Positions 12,806 through 24,500 of a DNA stretch of 35,157 bases are shown here, in pieces; within the stretch, counting starts at the first letter, position 1; the number at the start of each line of letters is the position of its first letter. The DNA comes from Serendipita indica DSM 11827. Taxonomy: Eukaryota > Basidiomycota > Agaricomycetes > Sebacinales > Serendipitaceae. The position numbers and the translations under genes were made by a program. Location: contig CAJVGD010000057.1 of NCBI GenBank assembly GCA_910890315.1, forward strand, positions 1 through 35,157, written 5' to 3'. The notes beneath the pieces were generated by a model. The model saw only the letters and a program-made list of their open reading frames with translations. It was not told the DNA's origin and ran no database searches.

Positions 12806-14172
12806 ATGCCTCCAAAGAAACAAAATGCACCGTCTTCATCAAAGGCTCCCGTCGACAAGGTCAGATATGACAACCAGAACCCAACTGCAGGCGCATACTG
12901 ACCAATTGGATACTCTATCATCAATACGATGCACTATATAGACGTTTGGGATGAAGAATGTGTGTGCGAGCATACTTTAGACGACTCGCCGTGTTCACTA
13001 ATCGGTCCGGATCGTGCGCTACAAATCCAGAAAAACAAGTCGGCCAAAGTGCAAAAGTATGTACAGCAAGTACAGAACGAACAAGCTCGAGCTGGCAAGA
13101 CACCGGCTGCTCTGGCCAAGGAGAAAGAGAAAGAATTACGGGCCAAGGAAAAGGCGGCGGAGGAGAAGCGAAAGAAGGAGGAAGCAGAGCTGTTCAAGCC
13201 AGTTCAGGCGGTACAAAAGGTACCGTTTGGTGTTGGTGCGTGTCACGATTCCTCGTTTGCGGCATCTCAGCAGGGCTGTAGATCCCAAGACTGTCCTGTG
13301 TGCCTACTTTAAAGCCGGTACTTGTGACAAGGGGAACAAGTGCAAGTTTAGTCACGACCTAAACGTCGGGAGAAAGGTCGAGAAGAAGGATCTATACAGC
13401 GATGCGCGAGAGGATAAGGAGAACGGTTTGTAGAATCTCTCTATGCGGAAGTTGGCTTACATAAAGTAGATACGATGGATAACTGGGACGAGGAAAAGCT
13501 ACGAAAAGTCGTCCTTTCAAAAGCTGGGAATCCACGGACGACGACCGATATTGTCTGCAAATACTTTATCGAGGCGATTGAGACGAAAAAGTTTGGTTGG
13601 TTCTGGGAGTGTCCGAATGGTACGCAAGATCGTTTCGTCTCCCATCATACACTCACATCTTTATAGGTCAGGACTGCATGTATCGACACGCGCTTCCGCC
13701 AGGCTTTGTACTCAAGTCGGAGAAAAAGGCGCTCGACGATGCGGCCAAGGCGAACACAATCTCTCGAAGAGTTTCTGGAAGTCGAGGTGGGCGATACCAC
13801 TTCAATAGCTCATAGTCTTACATCCACTAGCGGCACAAATTGGGACCGAATCTCACACCCGTGACCCCCGAAACGTTTGCCCAGTGGAAAAAAACTCGAC
13901 TAGACAAGAAGGCTGCAGAGCAAGAAGCGTTGAAAAAGGCAAAGGAGACACAAAATGCTGCTGGTCGCGTAAATGGCATGAGTGGACGAGACCTGTTCGA
14001 CTACCGACCCGAGTGGTTTGAAGAGGAGGATGACGAAGGAGATGCAGAAGATGCAGAAGGTGGTGGATGGGATATTGAGAGGATGCGAAAGGAGACCGAG
14101 GCAGAGGCAGAACGAGAAGAGGAACTACGGATGGAAGAAATGCGAAAGGAGTTTGAAACAACGTCTGTATAA
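12806..14172 (+). CDS. TMA46: CCCH zinc-finger translation factor, TMA46 / ZC3H15 (DFRP1) orthologue
   Basis: Partner of the GTPase Rbg1/DRG1 on ribosomes. Seven exons: 12806-12859, 12942-12959, 13031-13235, 13282-13425, 13470-13619, 13667-13786 and 13831-14172. The product starts MPPKKQNAP. The 18-nt second exon supplies the conserved TFGMKN that joins VDK to [16 protein letters not shown] Lys/Glu-rich coiled coil follows, then two CCCH fingers: [19 protein letters not shown] (C-x8-C-x5-C-x3-H) and a longer-spaced one ending [11 protein letters not shown]. Next come [15 protein letters not shown], the DFRP region [32 protein letters not shown] and an acidic/charged tail. The total is about 345 residues, like yeast Tma46. 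One frame break near 13760 (in the ctctc run, as if one CT were lost) separates NTIS from LEEFLEVE; all other junctions are in frame. Confidence 0.92.
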
Positions 14173-14342
14173 TAGATCATCCTCTCTCCGGGCTTGGGTT
14201 GTCGCCGTTGAGCGCAGGGTACCAGGATCTATTGCAGGTTGAACTCGACACCGTCCGCGTTTCCTGCCAGAGGCCATCGACCGATTGAACAAATACTGAG
14301 GAAACTCAATTTTACGCGTTCAACTCTGTTCAACCACGTATC

Positions 14343-15219
14343 ATGTCTTACGGGCCTCTTGTTGGTCCGAGGACATTCGACAACTTGGAGGGTATTCTCT
14401 CCGGCGAACGCAACGGTGGTTACATCCAGAACTATCTTTCTCTACGGGAGGCGAAGTTCCAGTCCCAGGTCCTCCCTGTGGAGGAACAGCGCGTCATCGT
14501 GAACATGTTCATGCAGGACGACGAGTCGCAGGTACACATTGCTTCTTTCGTATGATCCTATCCTTCATCATGACGAACCATGGACCTGTTCAGTAGAGCC
14601 TGACTTATTACAGGAAGAGCAATCCTAGCCCCGGAGGTGGTTCGCTCTAGCGTTTGTAGAGATACCCCATTCAGAGGATTCGGATGAAACAGAGCAGGAT
14701 TACTCTGCTTCACGTACGACACAGATGCTAGGATGACCGGGCGACTATAAGCTACTGCTCAACTTCTTTCATCACCTATACAACGACTTGAACGACATCA
14801 GCGAGAAGGCTCTGCGACTCGTCAACAATGCCCGAAAGAAACGGAATCTCTCCTATTCGTTGGAGTACCCACGAGCGCACCGGCAAGGCGTACCGCTCGA
14901 GCGGACAGCGAGCCTAAAACAACGGGAATTGCGCAGGGAATTCACGACCTCGCCCGAGAGCAATGAGACTTTAGAGGTAAACAAAGGCTCAAGTGGCCCT
15001 TGCGACGCCACGAATCCGCCAGCGGGAAATGAGGATCACATTGATACAGCTGCCACTATGGAGCCACCCAAGATGTACTCTTTGAGTGCCCAATTGCCTG
15101 CTTTGGAGGATCCAATGCAGTGCAGCACCGGACAGTCCCGGATGAGGTGTGCAGACAGTTACCTAAAGAATCCGGTCTTTGCGTATGTGAAGACAAACAT
15201 AACCGCGACTAGGCCATAG
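14343..15219 (+). CDS. Unrecognised, probably multi-exon or decayed gene
   Basis: An ATG at 14343 opens MSYGPLVGPRTFDNLEG and a well-behaved 60-residue segment. A plausible donor (cag|gtacac) lies near 14530. A second coding-looking stretch in one frame runs from about 14641 (FALAFVEIPHSEDS), meets an in-frame stop near 14734, and resumes DYKLLLNFFHHLYNDLNDIS to a stop at 15217-15219. An unplaced intron may join these parts. The C-terminal part is Ser/Glu/Pro-rich and low in structure. Its last 15 codons run into the DHHC gene fragment that begins near 15175, so the original 3' end has probably been replaced by duplicated sequence. I do not recognise the family. Confidence 0.4.
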
Positions 15220-15500
15220 AATATGGATAAGACGACTGTCAAATGACGGGTGTTAGCCATCGAGTCTATGTACGAGTAGATATAATGTACGACCCTCCAG
15301 GCGGGAAGCCAATGAGAGCATCCGCCCGTCCCTTCCAGCAGCGCAAGAGGATGACGCCCCAGAATACATAGCTACTCCAAGCGAAAAATGATAATACGAC
15401 TGCTACAGTAAACTTGACATCGTCAGGAGTGAGCAATCGCAGCGAGCCTCGACGGAAATAGTAAGAGTGTGTACAAGGAGCGCCAGGCGGGGTTAAATGG
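15175..15500 (-). pseudogene. 5' fragment of the DHHC palmitoyltransferase gene (leftmost remnant)
   Basis: About 320 bp match the first exons and first two introns of the full DHHC gene at 25921-28286. On - they read RGSLRLLTPDDVKFTVAVV, a hydrophobic segment containing AWSSYVFWGVILLRCWK, then GRADALIGFPPGG. The fragment also contains the exon that encodes the second membrane segment. Everything after that (long linker, DHHC core, last two membrane segments) is missing. It is followed by the same flanking sequence (gtgtacaaggagcgccagg) that precedes NLR2 and that occurs at 28488-28520. I interpret it as the left edge of a tandem segmental duplication. Confidence 0.85.
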
Positions 15501-15751
15501 TCGTTCTGGGCTCTTAGCACAATGGGTTTATGGTTACAAATGTAGTATACGTTGACATTCGTGTATGGGAACTGGCAGAACAAGGGTGAAACCGTGCACT
15601 CGTCCCCCTGCTTCGATATTCAATGATGTAGAGTAAATAGATGCAAGTATTCTGTCCATTTTCTGTGATATGCCCCACCAGGAGACAGTCGGCGTCTGAT
15701 AATTCAACCCGAGAGTGACAGACGCCATTCTTGGAACCATCCGCGTTGGCA

Positions 15752-18700
15752 ATGCCACCTCAAAAGTCGACCAAACCAAATCAAGATCTCTCTACTGCTG
15801 CAGGAAGATCTTCAAGCAAGAGGGATCAACTACAAAATGCGGCCAGCATCGCACTGGATGTAATCGCAAATGTAGCAGAGGCGTCGGATATCCTCGCTCC
15901 TCTCACGGCAGCCTGTAGAACAACAAAGTCAATCATAGACGTCAAGCAAGTAAGTAGATACACCCCGAATACCACTGGCTGATCAACTAACAGACCATCG
16001 ATGACAATCAAGGGGACTGGAACGACCTAGTACGCCGCCTGGAGCAATATATGTGGGCTGTCGAGAGCCAAATCGATTCTCTCGAAAAGTATCCTCCTGA
16101 GGATAGGGCTGTCGACGAGGCGTTCAGCCAGCCCCTCATTCATTATGTCGAGTAAGCCGGCACATCAACTCTGGCTCAGTCGACTGATTGATGCAGACTT
16201 CTCGAGGATATTCATTGCGCCATTGTCAATGATGCGCATAACCGACGCCGCACCAGCCGCAATGCTTTTACAGCCATCGGAGATGTGAGGATCGACGCTG
16301 GGATGATTGTTAAATTCAATCAAGAAATCGAGGACCGACATAGGCAATTCATGGTGAGGGCTTCCGGTCATATAGTCAAAATCTGACCTGCGAAATAGGC
16401 CGCTTTGGATCTGTTCATTGGACACCGCGTTCAGGTCATCGAACGGAATACCAAGGCCACCAAGTCGGACGGTAAGCAAGGACTCGCTCAATAAGAGGCT
16501 CGCTAAAATGTCCAAGTCGATGCATCTTTCATATTCCAACTCCCCATGGTGGCATTCGTCCCATCCTCGGTACACACCACCTGTCTACAAGGCACACGTC
16601 AGGCTGTTCTCCAGACAATCCGGAACTGGGCCGAGGACGATACTTCGGATAAGCCAATATTCTGGCTTTGCGACATAGCTGGCTCTGGCAAGTCCACGGT
16701 CGCAATGTCAGTAGCGACGTTGTGCCGCACGGAGAGAACTTTAGGAGGCCAGTTTTTCTTTTCAATGTCCAGTAACGATACGTCGACCACCGAAAAGTTC
16801 TGTTCGACTATGGCAAGATCTTGTCCATCACATTCCAGAACTCGCACCGCACGTCGCCGATACTGTGAAGCGAAATCCTTCGATCATGCGAAGCTCACTT
16901 GAAAAACAGTTCCGCACACTCATCACCGATCCACTCCGCCATCGACAGGAGCGTGTAGTTCTCATTGTCGACGCTATAGACGAGTGCAAATCCGGACCTC
17001 AGCGAAGGGAGCTTCTCGACACGCTCGCTAAAGCCGTTCAAGAAAGCAGGAACGTCAAGATCTTCATTACGAGTCGGCCAGACCCTGTCATCGAATCAGT
17101 TCTTCGGCCACTCTCGATCAAATCTAAACTGGAAGACCGTCTCCACGATATCAAACATCGTGACAACGTGGATGACATCGCGGCCTATGTCCACCAATCA
17201 CTCTACACCGTTCTGCCCCAGGACAAGAGGCAACGGCTGATTGAGAAGTCGAGCGGATTGTTCATCTGGGCCAGTACTGCGTGTCGGATGCTCAATAACG
17301 AGGCCACGTTGGAAAGCCACGAGAGGATATATGATCGCTTAATCTCGGCGGACCAAACTGGAGATATAGATGATGTATACAAACTCATCCTCGAGCGCAT
17401 ACCCCCAGAACACAATGCCATGCTGTGCAATATGCTCGCACTGCTGCTTGCTGCATTCGAACCCCCTACCGTATACGATCTGGACGACATTCTCCAACAC
17501 ACCGGAATAGGCGGGAGTGCCAAGGCGTTGGTCCAAAGCCTTGGAAGCGTTCTTATCGAGGACAAAACAACAAAAACCATTCAATTTCGTCATCCTACTC
17601 TAGTCGAGTATTTGCGACGTCGCTGTATCGCTCAATCCCGAAGCCCGAACAAAGTCTACATCGACATCCACAATGCACATGGGCAGCTTTCGTCGTGGTG
17701 TTTCAATAATCTCGAATCACGAAAGGAAGGACTCAAGTTCAATATATGTGGAGTTGAGTCGTCATTCTACCGAAACCGAGATTTCCTGGATCTGGAGGCG
17801 AGAATATCAAGGTCTATTCGAAGAAACCTTCGATATTCCAGTTTACATTGGCCATTTCATATTGCCCAAGCAGATATCGAGTGGAGAAGCAAGCTCGGAA
17901 ATAAAATCGAGCAGATTATTCGTGCGCCATATGCACTATATTGGATGGAGGTTCTGAGCTTCGTTGGGGGAGTGTCTCGGGCCATTGACGGCCTTCGGGC
18001 CATGATACACAATACAGTGAGTGCCTCATTTCAGTACATTCTTGCCCTTGATTTAACACGACATGAAGACGGAAGAGGAGACTAAGTGTCGTATAACGGA
18101 CTTAAGGCAGTTTATGATGGCATTTTCAGTACCTATTCAAGAAAGTGCACCGCATATCTACATTTCGGCGCTTCCATTCACGCCAACAAGATCTACACTA
18201 CATATTGAGGGCCTAACGATGCATGGAAACACCCTCAATGTGACCAACGGGCGGGAGGAGAGATACCGGGGACTTCCAGAAGCGCTTCGAGGACATACAA
18301 AGTCTGTGACGGCGATCGCATTCTCACCAGACGGCTTGCGAATCCTCTCTGGCTCAGAGGATAATACAATTCGACTATGGGACGCGGAGACTGGTCAGTC
18401 ATTGGGCGAGCCACTGCGAGGTCACACAGGCTCGGTCAATGCCGTCGCATTCTCACCAGACGGCTCCCAAATTGCCTCTGGGTCTAACGATGAGACAATT
18501 AGACTATGGAATGCGGAGACTGGCCAGTCGTTGGGAGAACCATTCCGAGGCCACCAAGGCTCGGTCAATGCTGTCGCATTCTCACCAGACGGCTCCAAAA
18601 TTGCCTCTGGGTCTAACGATGACACAATTCGACTATGGGATGCGGAGATTGGCCAGCCGCTGGGAGAGCCACTTCTAGGCCACACACGGTTGGTCAGCGC

Positions 18701-20433
18701 CGTCGCATTCTCACCAGATGGATCTCGGATTGTCTCTGGCTCATACGATAGCACAATTCGACTATGGGATGCAGACACCGGCCAGACGTTGGGAGAGCCC
18801 CTCTCAGGCCACACAGACTGGGTCACCGCTGTCGCATTCTCACCAGACAGCTCGCGAATCGTCTCTGGCTCCTACGACACCGAAATTCGACTATGGAACG
18901 CGGAGACTGGCCAGCCGTTGGGAGAGCCACTCCGAGGACACACACGCATGGTCAGCACCGTCGCATTCTCACGAGCAGGCTCGCAAATAGTCTCTGGGTC
19001 GGATGATCACACGATTCGACTATGGGATGTGGAGAGTGGTCAGTCATTGGGAGAGCCACTACGAGGCCACACGCGCTTGGTCACCTCTGTTGCATTCTCA
19101 CCAGACGGGTCGCGACTCGTCTCTGGGTCGAATGATCACACGATCCGACTATGGAACGCGGAAACTGGCAAATCGTTGGGACAGTCACTCCACGGCCACA
19201 CAGACACTGTCACTACCGTTGCAATCTCGCCAGGAGGCTTGCAAATGGTCTCTGGGTCGGTGGATAAGACGATTCGACTATGGAATAGGGAGACTGGAGA
19301 GTCAGTGGGAGAGCCGCTCCGAGGCAGTACTCACTCGGTCACAGCGGTCGCATTCTCACCAGACGGCTCGCAAATTGTCTCTAGCTGGAATCAACGCACG
19401 ATTCAACTATGGAACGCGGAGACTGGCCAACCATCGGGAGACCCACTCCAAGGCCATACACATTGGGTCAACTGTTGCATTCTCACCAGACGGCTCGCAA
19501 ATCGTCTCTGGGTCATCAGATAAGACGATCAGATTGTGGAGCGTATCCACTGGCCAGTTGTTGGGCGAACCACTCCAAGGTCACACACAGAGTGTCAATG
19601 CCGTCGCATTCTCACCAGACGGCTCCCAAATTGTCTCTGGGTCAAATGACGAAACGGTTCGGCTATGGAGTGTGGAGAATGGCCAGTCTTTAGGAAGTCC
19701 TCTCCGAGGCCATATATGGGCGGTTCTCGCGGTCGCATTCTCACCGGACGGCCTGAGAATTGTCTCTGGGTCGGGTGATAACACGATTCGCCTATGGAAT
19801 GCGGAGACTGGCCAGTCGTTGGGGGAGCCACTACGAGGCCACACAGGCTTAGTCACCACTGTCGCATTCTCACCAGACGGCTTGCAAATTGTCTCTAGTT
19901 CGTACGATAATACGATTCGACTCTGGGACGCGGAAACAGGCCAGTCTTTAGGAGAGCCACTACGAGGCCACACAAACTCGGTCAATGCCGTCGCATTCTC
20001 TCCAGATGGCCTACAAATCATGTCAGGCTCAACCGACTGCACAGTTAGGCTGTGGGACGCAGCATTTGGTTCGTTTCACTTCATTTCCTTTTCACCGTGA
20101 CGCCAAAAGCTCATAGATCTCCTAGTTGAGGTATTCTTAAAGTCGGGATGGTTCCCTGAGCCGCTCAAATCAGAGTGGCATCATCTTCGATCAAAATTCC
20201 ATGGCTTCACTCAGAGCCATGCTCTGAGCTTCGAATATTTCCTCTCTGATGATGGTTGGGTGCATCTCTCCGGGAAACTTCTATTCTGGGTACCACCAAA
20301 CAATCGGCTCGCACTAGCGGCCCGCTACTGCTAACCATGCCGACGTCCAGCCCTCCCTACCCAACCAAAATAGATTTCACTGTTTCGAGGTGGCGCCTCT
20401 TGGACAAAAGTTCGGGGTGGCGTCAATCAATGA
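15752..20433 (+). CDS. NLR1: helical N-domain - NACHT - 14 WD40 - C-terminal module (STAND receptor)
   Basis: Predicted cytosolic STAND ATPase of the fungal NLR (NWD) type. ATG 15752 begins MPPQKSTKPNQ. Exon 1 (15752-15949, canonical gtaagt donor) and exons starting at 15994 and about 16196 encode an N-terminal helical domain of about 190 residues (ASIALDVIANVAEASDILAPL, later LLEDIHCAIVNDAHNRR). It resembles the MLKL/HeLo-like helical domains on fungal NLRs, by inference only. NACHT: Walker A GSGKST at 16681-16698, FFFS block, Walker B LIVDAIDECK near 16955-16986, ITSRPDP sensor near 17067, and a winged-helix region. An intron near 18013-18085 (gtgagt) precedes FMMAFSVPIQES and 14 repeats of 43 residues. 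The C-terminal module DDGWVHLSGKLLFWVPP lies at about 20250-20310, ending at 20433. The frame slips near 16440-16540, 16822, 19472 and 20098, mostly as if one base were lost. Confidence 0.85.
18291..20096 (+). repeat. WD40 array of NLR1: 14 x 129 bp
   Basis: Each unit encodes 43 residues of the form GHT-x2-V-x-AVAFSPDGS-x2-SGS-x-D-x-TIRLW, ending TGQSLGEPLR. Starts are spaced exactly 129 bp apart. The repeats are related but individually diverged (GHTKSV, GHTGSV, GHQGSV, GHTRLV, GHTDWV, GHTRMV, GHTDTV, GSTHSV and so on). Fourteen units would allow two seven-bladed propellers. Confidence 0.93.
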
Positions 20434-20604
20434 ACTGTAGTGAGCGAGAACAGGATCATGATTTTACTCTCATGCTTGCGAGTCTCAGCTAGTAAGCCCC
20501 ATCGTCTTGCGGTCCAAACATCCTGGGATGAATAGTTCCATACCATGACCATCGTGTTCAATCCGTACCTGTTCGTATTCTGGAACAGCTATATGTCGGA
20601 AACA

Positions 20605-21240
20605 TATTCTCATGTTTGACTGTTTCCTTCGTCCTCCGTGTCATCTTCTTGGAGACCGACCGACTCGTGCGTGAGTCGTTTCGATACTGGGCCGACATTC
20701 CGATCCAGCTGCATTGTGTGATAGAGCGTGGACAATTGCAGGTACTGGTCTTGATGCGGGCGCAACTGCAGGTTCTGTCAAGGCACTGCCCAGTGGGTCG
20801 GGTGGCGGGTCAGAGGCTAGAGGCGGGTCGCTCTTTCTGACAAAATCCCGGGCGAAACCCGGTCCAGTGAATATTATCTGAAATTCCTGTCAGAGATATA
20901 TTAGGGAAAGAGCGAGAAATGCCGACCTTTGTGTATGTGAACAAACATAGCGGCGAATAGACAATAGAATATGGATAAGACGCCTGTCAAATGACGAATA
21001 TTGGCCATCGAAGTTGCATGCGAGTAGATATAATGTACGAACCTCCAGCCGGAAAGCCAACGAGAGCGTTTGCTCGTCCCTTCCAGCAGCGCAAGAGGAT
21101 GATGCCCCAGAATACATAGCTAATCCAGGCGAATAGCGCTATGGCAACTGCTACGGTAAACTTGGCATCGTCAGGAGTGAGCAATCGCAGCGAGCCTCGA
21201 CCGGGAATAGTGTACAAGGAGCGCCAGGCCGGGCTCAATG
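20605..21240 (-). pseudogene. 5' fragment of the DHHC palmitoyltransferase gene (middle remnant)
   Basis: This is colinear with 27672 to about 28255 of the full DHHC gene. On - it holds GSLRLLTPDDAKFTVAVA, AWISYVFWGIILLRCWK, GRANALVGFPAGG, the second membrane exon, the third intron and the start of the Pro/Ser-rich linker exon (the ggtgggtcgggtggcggg stretch near 20793-20815). Homology ends at about 20611, inside the linker, where the NLR1 3' flank begins. The DHHC catalytic core is absent. Its sequence across the RCWK...FPAGG region is better preserved than in the full-length copy, which makes it useful for judging base-level errors there. Confidence 0.87.
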
Positions 21241-21538
21241 GTCGTCGTGGGCTCTTAGCATAATAACTCTATGGATACAACTGTAGTATATTTTGATATT
21301 CACGTATGCAAACACGCAGAAACGGGGTGAAACTAAGCAGTCGCCCACTGCCTCGACAGTAGATGATGCAGAATAAGCAGATGCAAATATTTTGTCCATT
21401 TTCTGTGATATGTCCCACCAGGAGACAGTCGGCCTCTGGGCCAAGGTTGATGGTCGATGTGCTGCCTGTTGTTGCCCAGCTCGCAGAACACGCGGGCGAG
21501 AGTGGCAGGCGCCGTCCTTGGAGCCATCCACTTTGACA

Positions 21539-24500
21539 ATGCCACCTCGAAAGTCGACCAAACCGAATCAGAGTCCTCTACTGCTGCAGGGAGATCTTCA
21601 AGAAAGAGGATCAGTTACAAACAACGGCCAGTATCGCACTGGATATAGTCGCAAATGTAACAGGGGTGTCGGATATCCTCGCTCCTCTCACGGCAGCCTG
21701 CAAAACAACAAAGTCGATCATTGATGTCAAGCAAGTAGACGCGCCCGGAATAGCACTGGCTGATCAACTGACAGACTATCGACGATAATCAAGGAGACTG
21801 GAACGACCTAGTACGCCGCCTGGAGGAATATATGTGGGCTATTGAGAGCCAAATCGACTCTCTCGAAAAGTATCCTCCAGAAGATAGAGTCGTCGACGAA
21901 GCCTTTAGCCAGCCACTCATTCGTTATGTCGAGTAAGTCGGCACATCAACTCTGGCCCTGCCGACTGATTTCCTCAGACTTCTCGAGGATATTCATTGCG
22001 CGATCGTCAATAATGCGCATAAGAGACCTCGCACCAGGCGCAGTGCTGTTATGGCCATCGGGAATGTGAAGATTGACGCTGGACTCATTCGCAAGTTCAA
22101 TCGAGATATCGAGGACCGGCATAGGCAGTTCATGGTGAGATTCTCAGGCCATATAATCGTAATCTCACATGCAAAATAGGAGGCGTTGGCTCTTTTCACA
22201 GGTCATCGTATCCAGGTCATCGAACAGCACACTAAATCGACAGCGGCCAAGGTTGAAACAATCGTCTCGGACAGTAAGCTAAGACTTGTCTATAGACGCC
22301 TCGCTAAACACCCCAAGTCGATGCATCTTTCATATGCCAACTCCAGGTCGTGGCATTCGTCCCGTCCTCAGTCCATAGCACCTGTTTACAAGGGACTCGT
22401 CTGGATGTTCTCGAGAAAATCAAGACATGGGCCGAAGACGATACATCTGATAAACCAATATTCTGGCTCTGCGACGTAGCCGGTTCGGGCAAATCCACCG
22501 TCGCAATGTCGGCAGCGGAGACGTGGCGTGCGGAGGGAACCCTCGGAGGCCAGTTCTTCTTTTCAATCGCAAACAGCGAGACGTCGAATACCGAAAAGTT
22601 CTGCTCGACGAAAGCGGGTAGTTCTCATCGTCGACGCCGTGGATGAATGCAAATCCGGACCGCAACGAAGCGAACTTCTCGACACGTTCGTCAAAGCCGC
22701 TCGAGAAAGCAGGAATCTCAAGATCTTCATTACCAGTCGGCCAGACCCTGTAATTGAATCAGTTCTTCAGCCACTCTCAATTAAATCCAAGCTCGAAGAT
22801 CGGCTCCACGATATCACTTACCGTGACAACATGGATGACATCGCCACCTATGTCCATGAATCACTCTACACCGTTCTGCCCGAGGACAAGCGGCAACAGC
22901 TCATTGAGAAGGCGCACGGATTATTCATCTGGGCGAGCACCGCATGTCGAATGATCAATAGCAAGACAGCATGGGACACCCCCGAGACTATATACGACTG
23001 GTTGACTTCGGTGGACCAAAGTGGAGATATAGACGATGTATACAAGCTCATTTTTGAGCGCGTAGACCCCAGATTCCACACGGTCATGTGCGGCATGCTG
23101 GCACTACTGCTTGCCGCATTCGAACCACTGACCGCCAACGACCTCGACAACATTCTTAAGCATATCGGACTACGCGGATACTCCGATGCGTTGATTCGGA
23201 ACCTTGGAAGTGTCATATACAGGACAAAGCAACAAAAGTTATTCAATTTCGTCATCCGACTCTTGTTGAGTACCTGCAACGCTGCTATGACACTCCAGTC
23301 CCCGAAGAATCAAGCAGCATCTACATCAACATTCACGATGCACATGGTCAAATTGCGTCGTGGTGCTTCAGTAACCTTCAATCGACAGGAGGACTCAAGT
23401 TCAACGTATGTGAAATCGAGTCGTCGTTCTATCGAAACCGAGATCTACCGGATCTAGAGGCGAGTATCCAAGTTTATTGGAAGAAACCTTGGATATTCCA
23501 GTTTACATTGGCCGTTTCATATGGCCCAGGCGGATAGTAATTGGAGAAGCAAGCTCAGAAATGAGCTTAGGCAGATGATTCGGATCCCATACATATTATA
23601 CTGGATGGAGGTGCTGAGCTTCATCCAAGGGGTTCCTCGAGCTATAGATGGCCTTCGGGCTATGACTCGAGATACTGTGAGTGCCTTATCTCGACACATG
23701 CTCATTGATTGACACGAATAAAAGACTGAGAAAGAGACAAGAAGTCGCATAATGGATGTGAGACGATTTATGATGGCATTTTCAGTACCTATTCAAGAGA
23801 GTGCTCCACATATCTACGTCTCGGCGCTTCCATTCACTCCTATAGAATCATACCTGCATATGGAGGGCTTAGATATGTATAAGGGCACTCTCAAGGTGAC
23901 AAAAGGGCTCGAACAGAGATACCGAGGACTTCCAGAAGCACTTCGTGGACATACAGAAGTGGTCGAGACAGTCGCATTTTCACCAGACGGCTCGCGAATC
24001 GTCTCTGGGTCGTGGGATCAGACAATTCGACTATGGGATGCGGAGACTGGCCAGTCGTTGGGAGAGCCACTCCGAGGCCACACAGGCCCGGTCACCGCCG
24101 TCGCATTCTCACCAGACGGCTCGCGAGTCGTCTCTGGTTCGGATGATCAGACGATTTGACTATGGGATGCAGAGACTGGCCAGTCGTCGGGAGAGCCACT
24201 CCGAGGCCACACAGGCGCGGTCACCGCCCTCGCATTCTCACCAGATGGCTTGCGAATCGTCTCTGGGTCGTGGGATGACACAATTCGACTATGGGATGCA
24301 GAGACTGGCCAGTCGTTGGGAGAGCCACTTCGAGGCCACACAGGCGAGGTCAGCGCCGTCGCATTCTCACCAGACGGCTCGCGAATCGTCTCTGGGTTGT
24401 GGGATCACACAATTCGGCTATGGGATGCAGAGACTGGCCAGTCGTTGGGAGAGCCACTTCGAGGCCACACAGGCGAGGTCAGCGCCGTCGCATTCTCACC

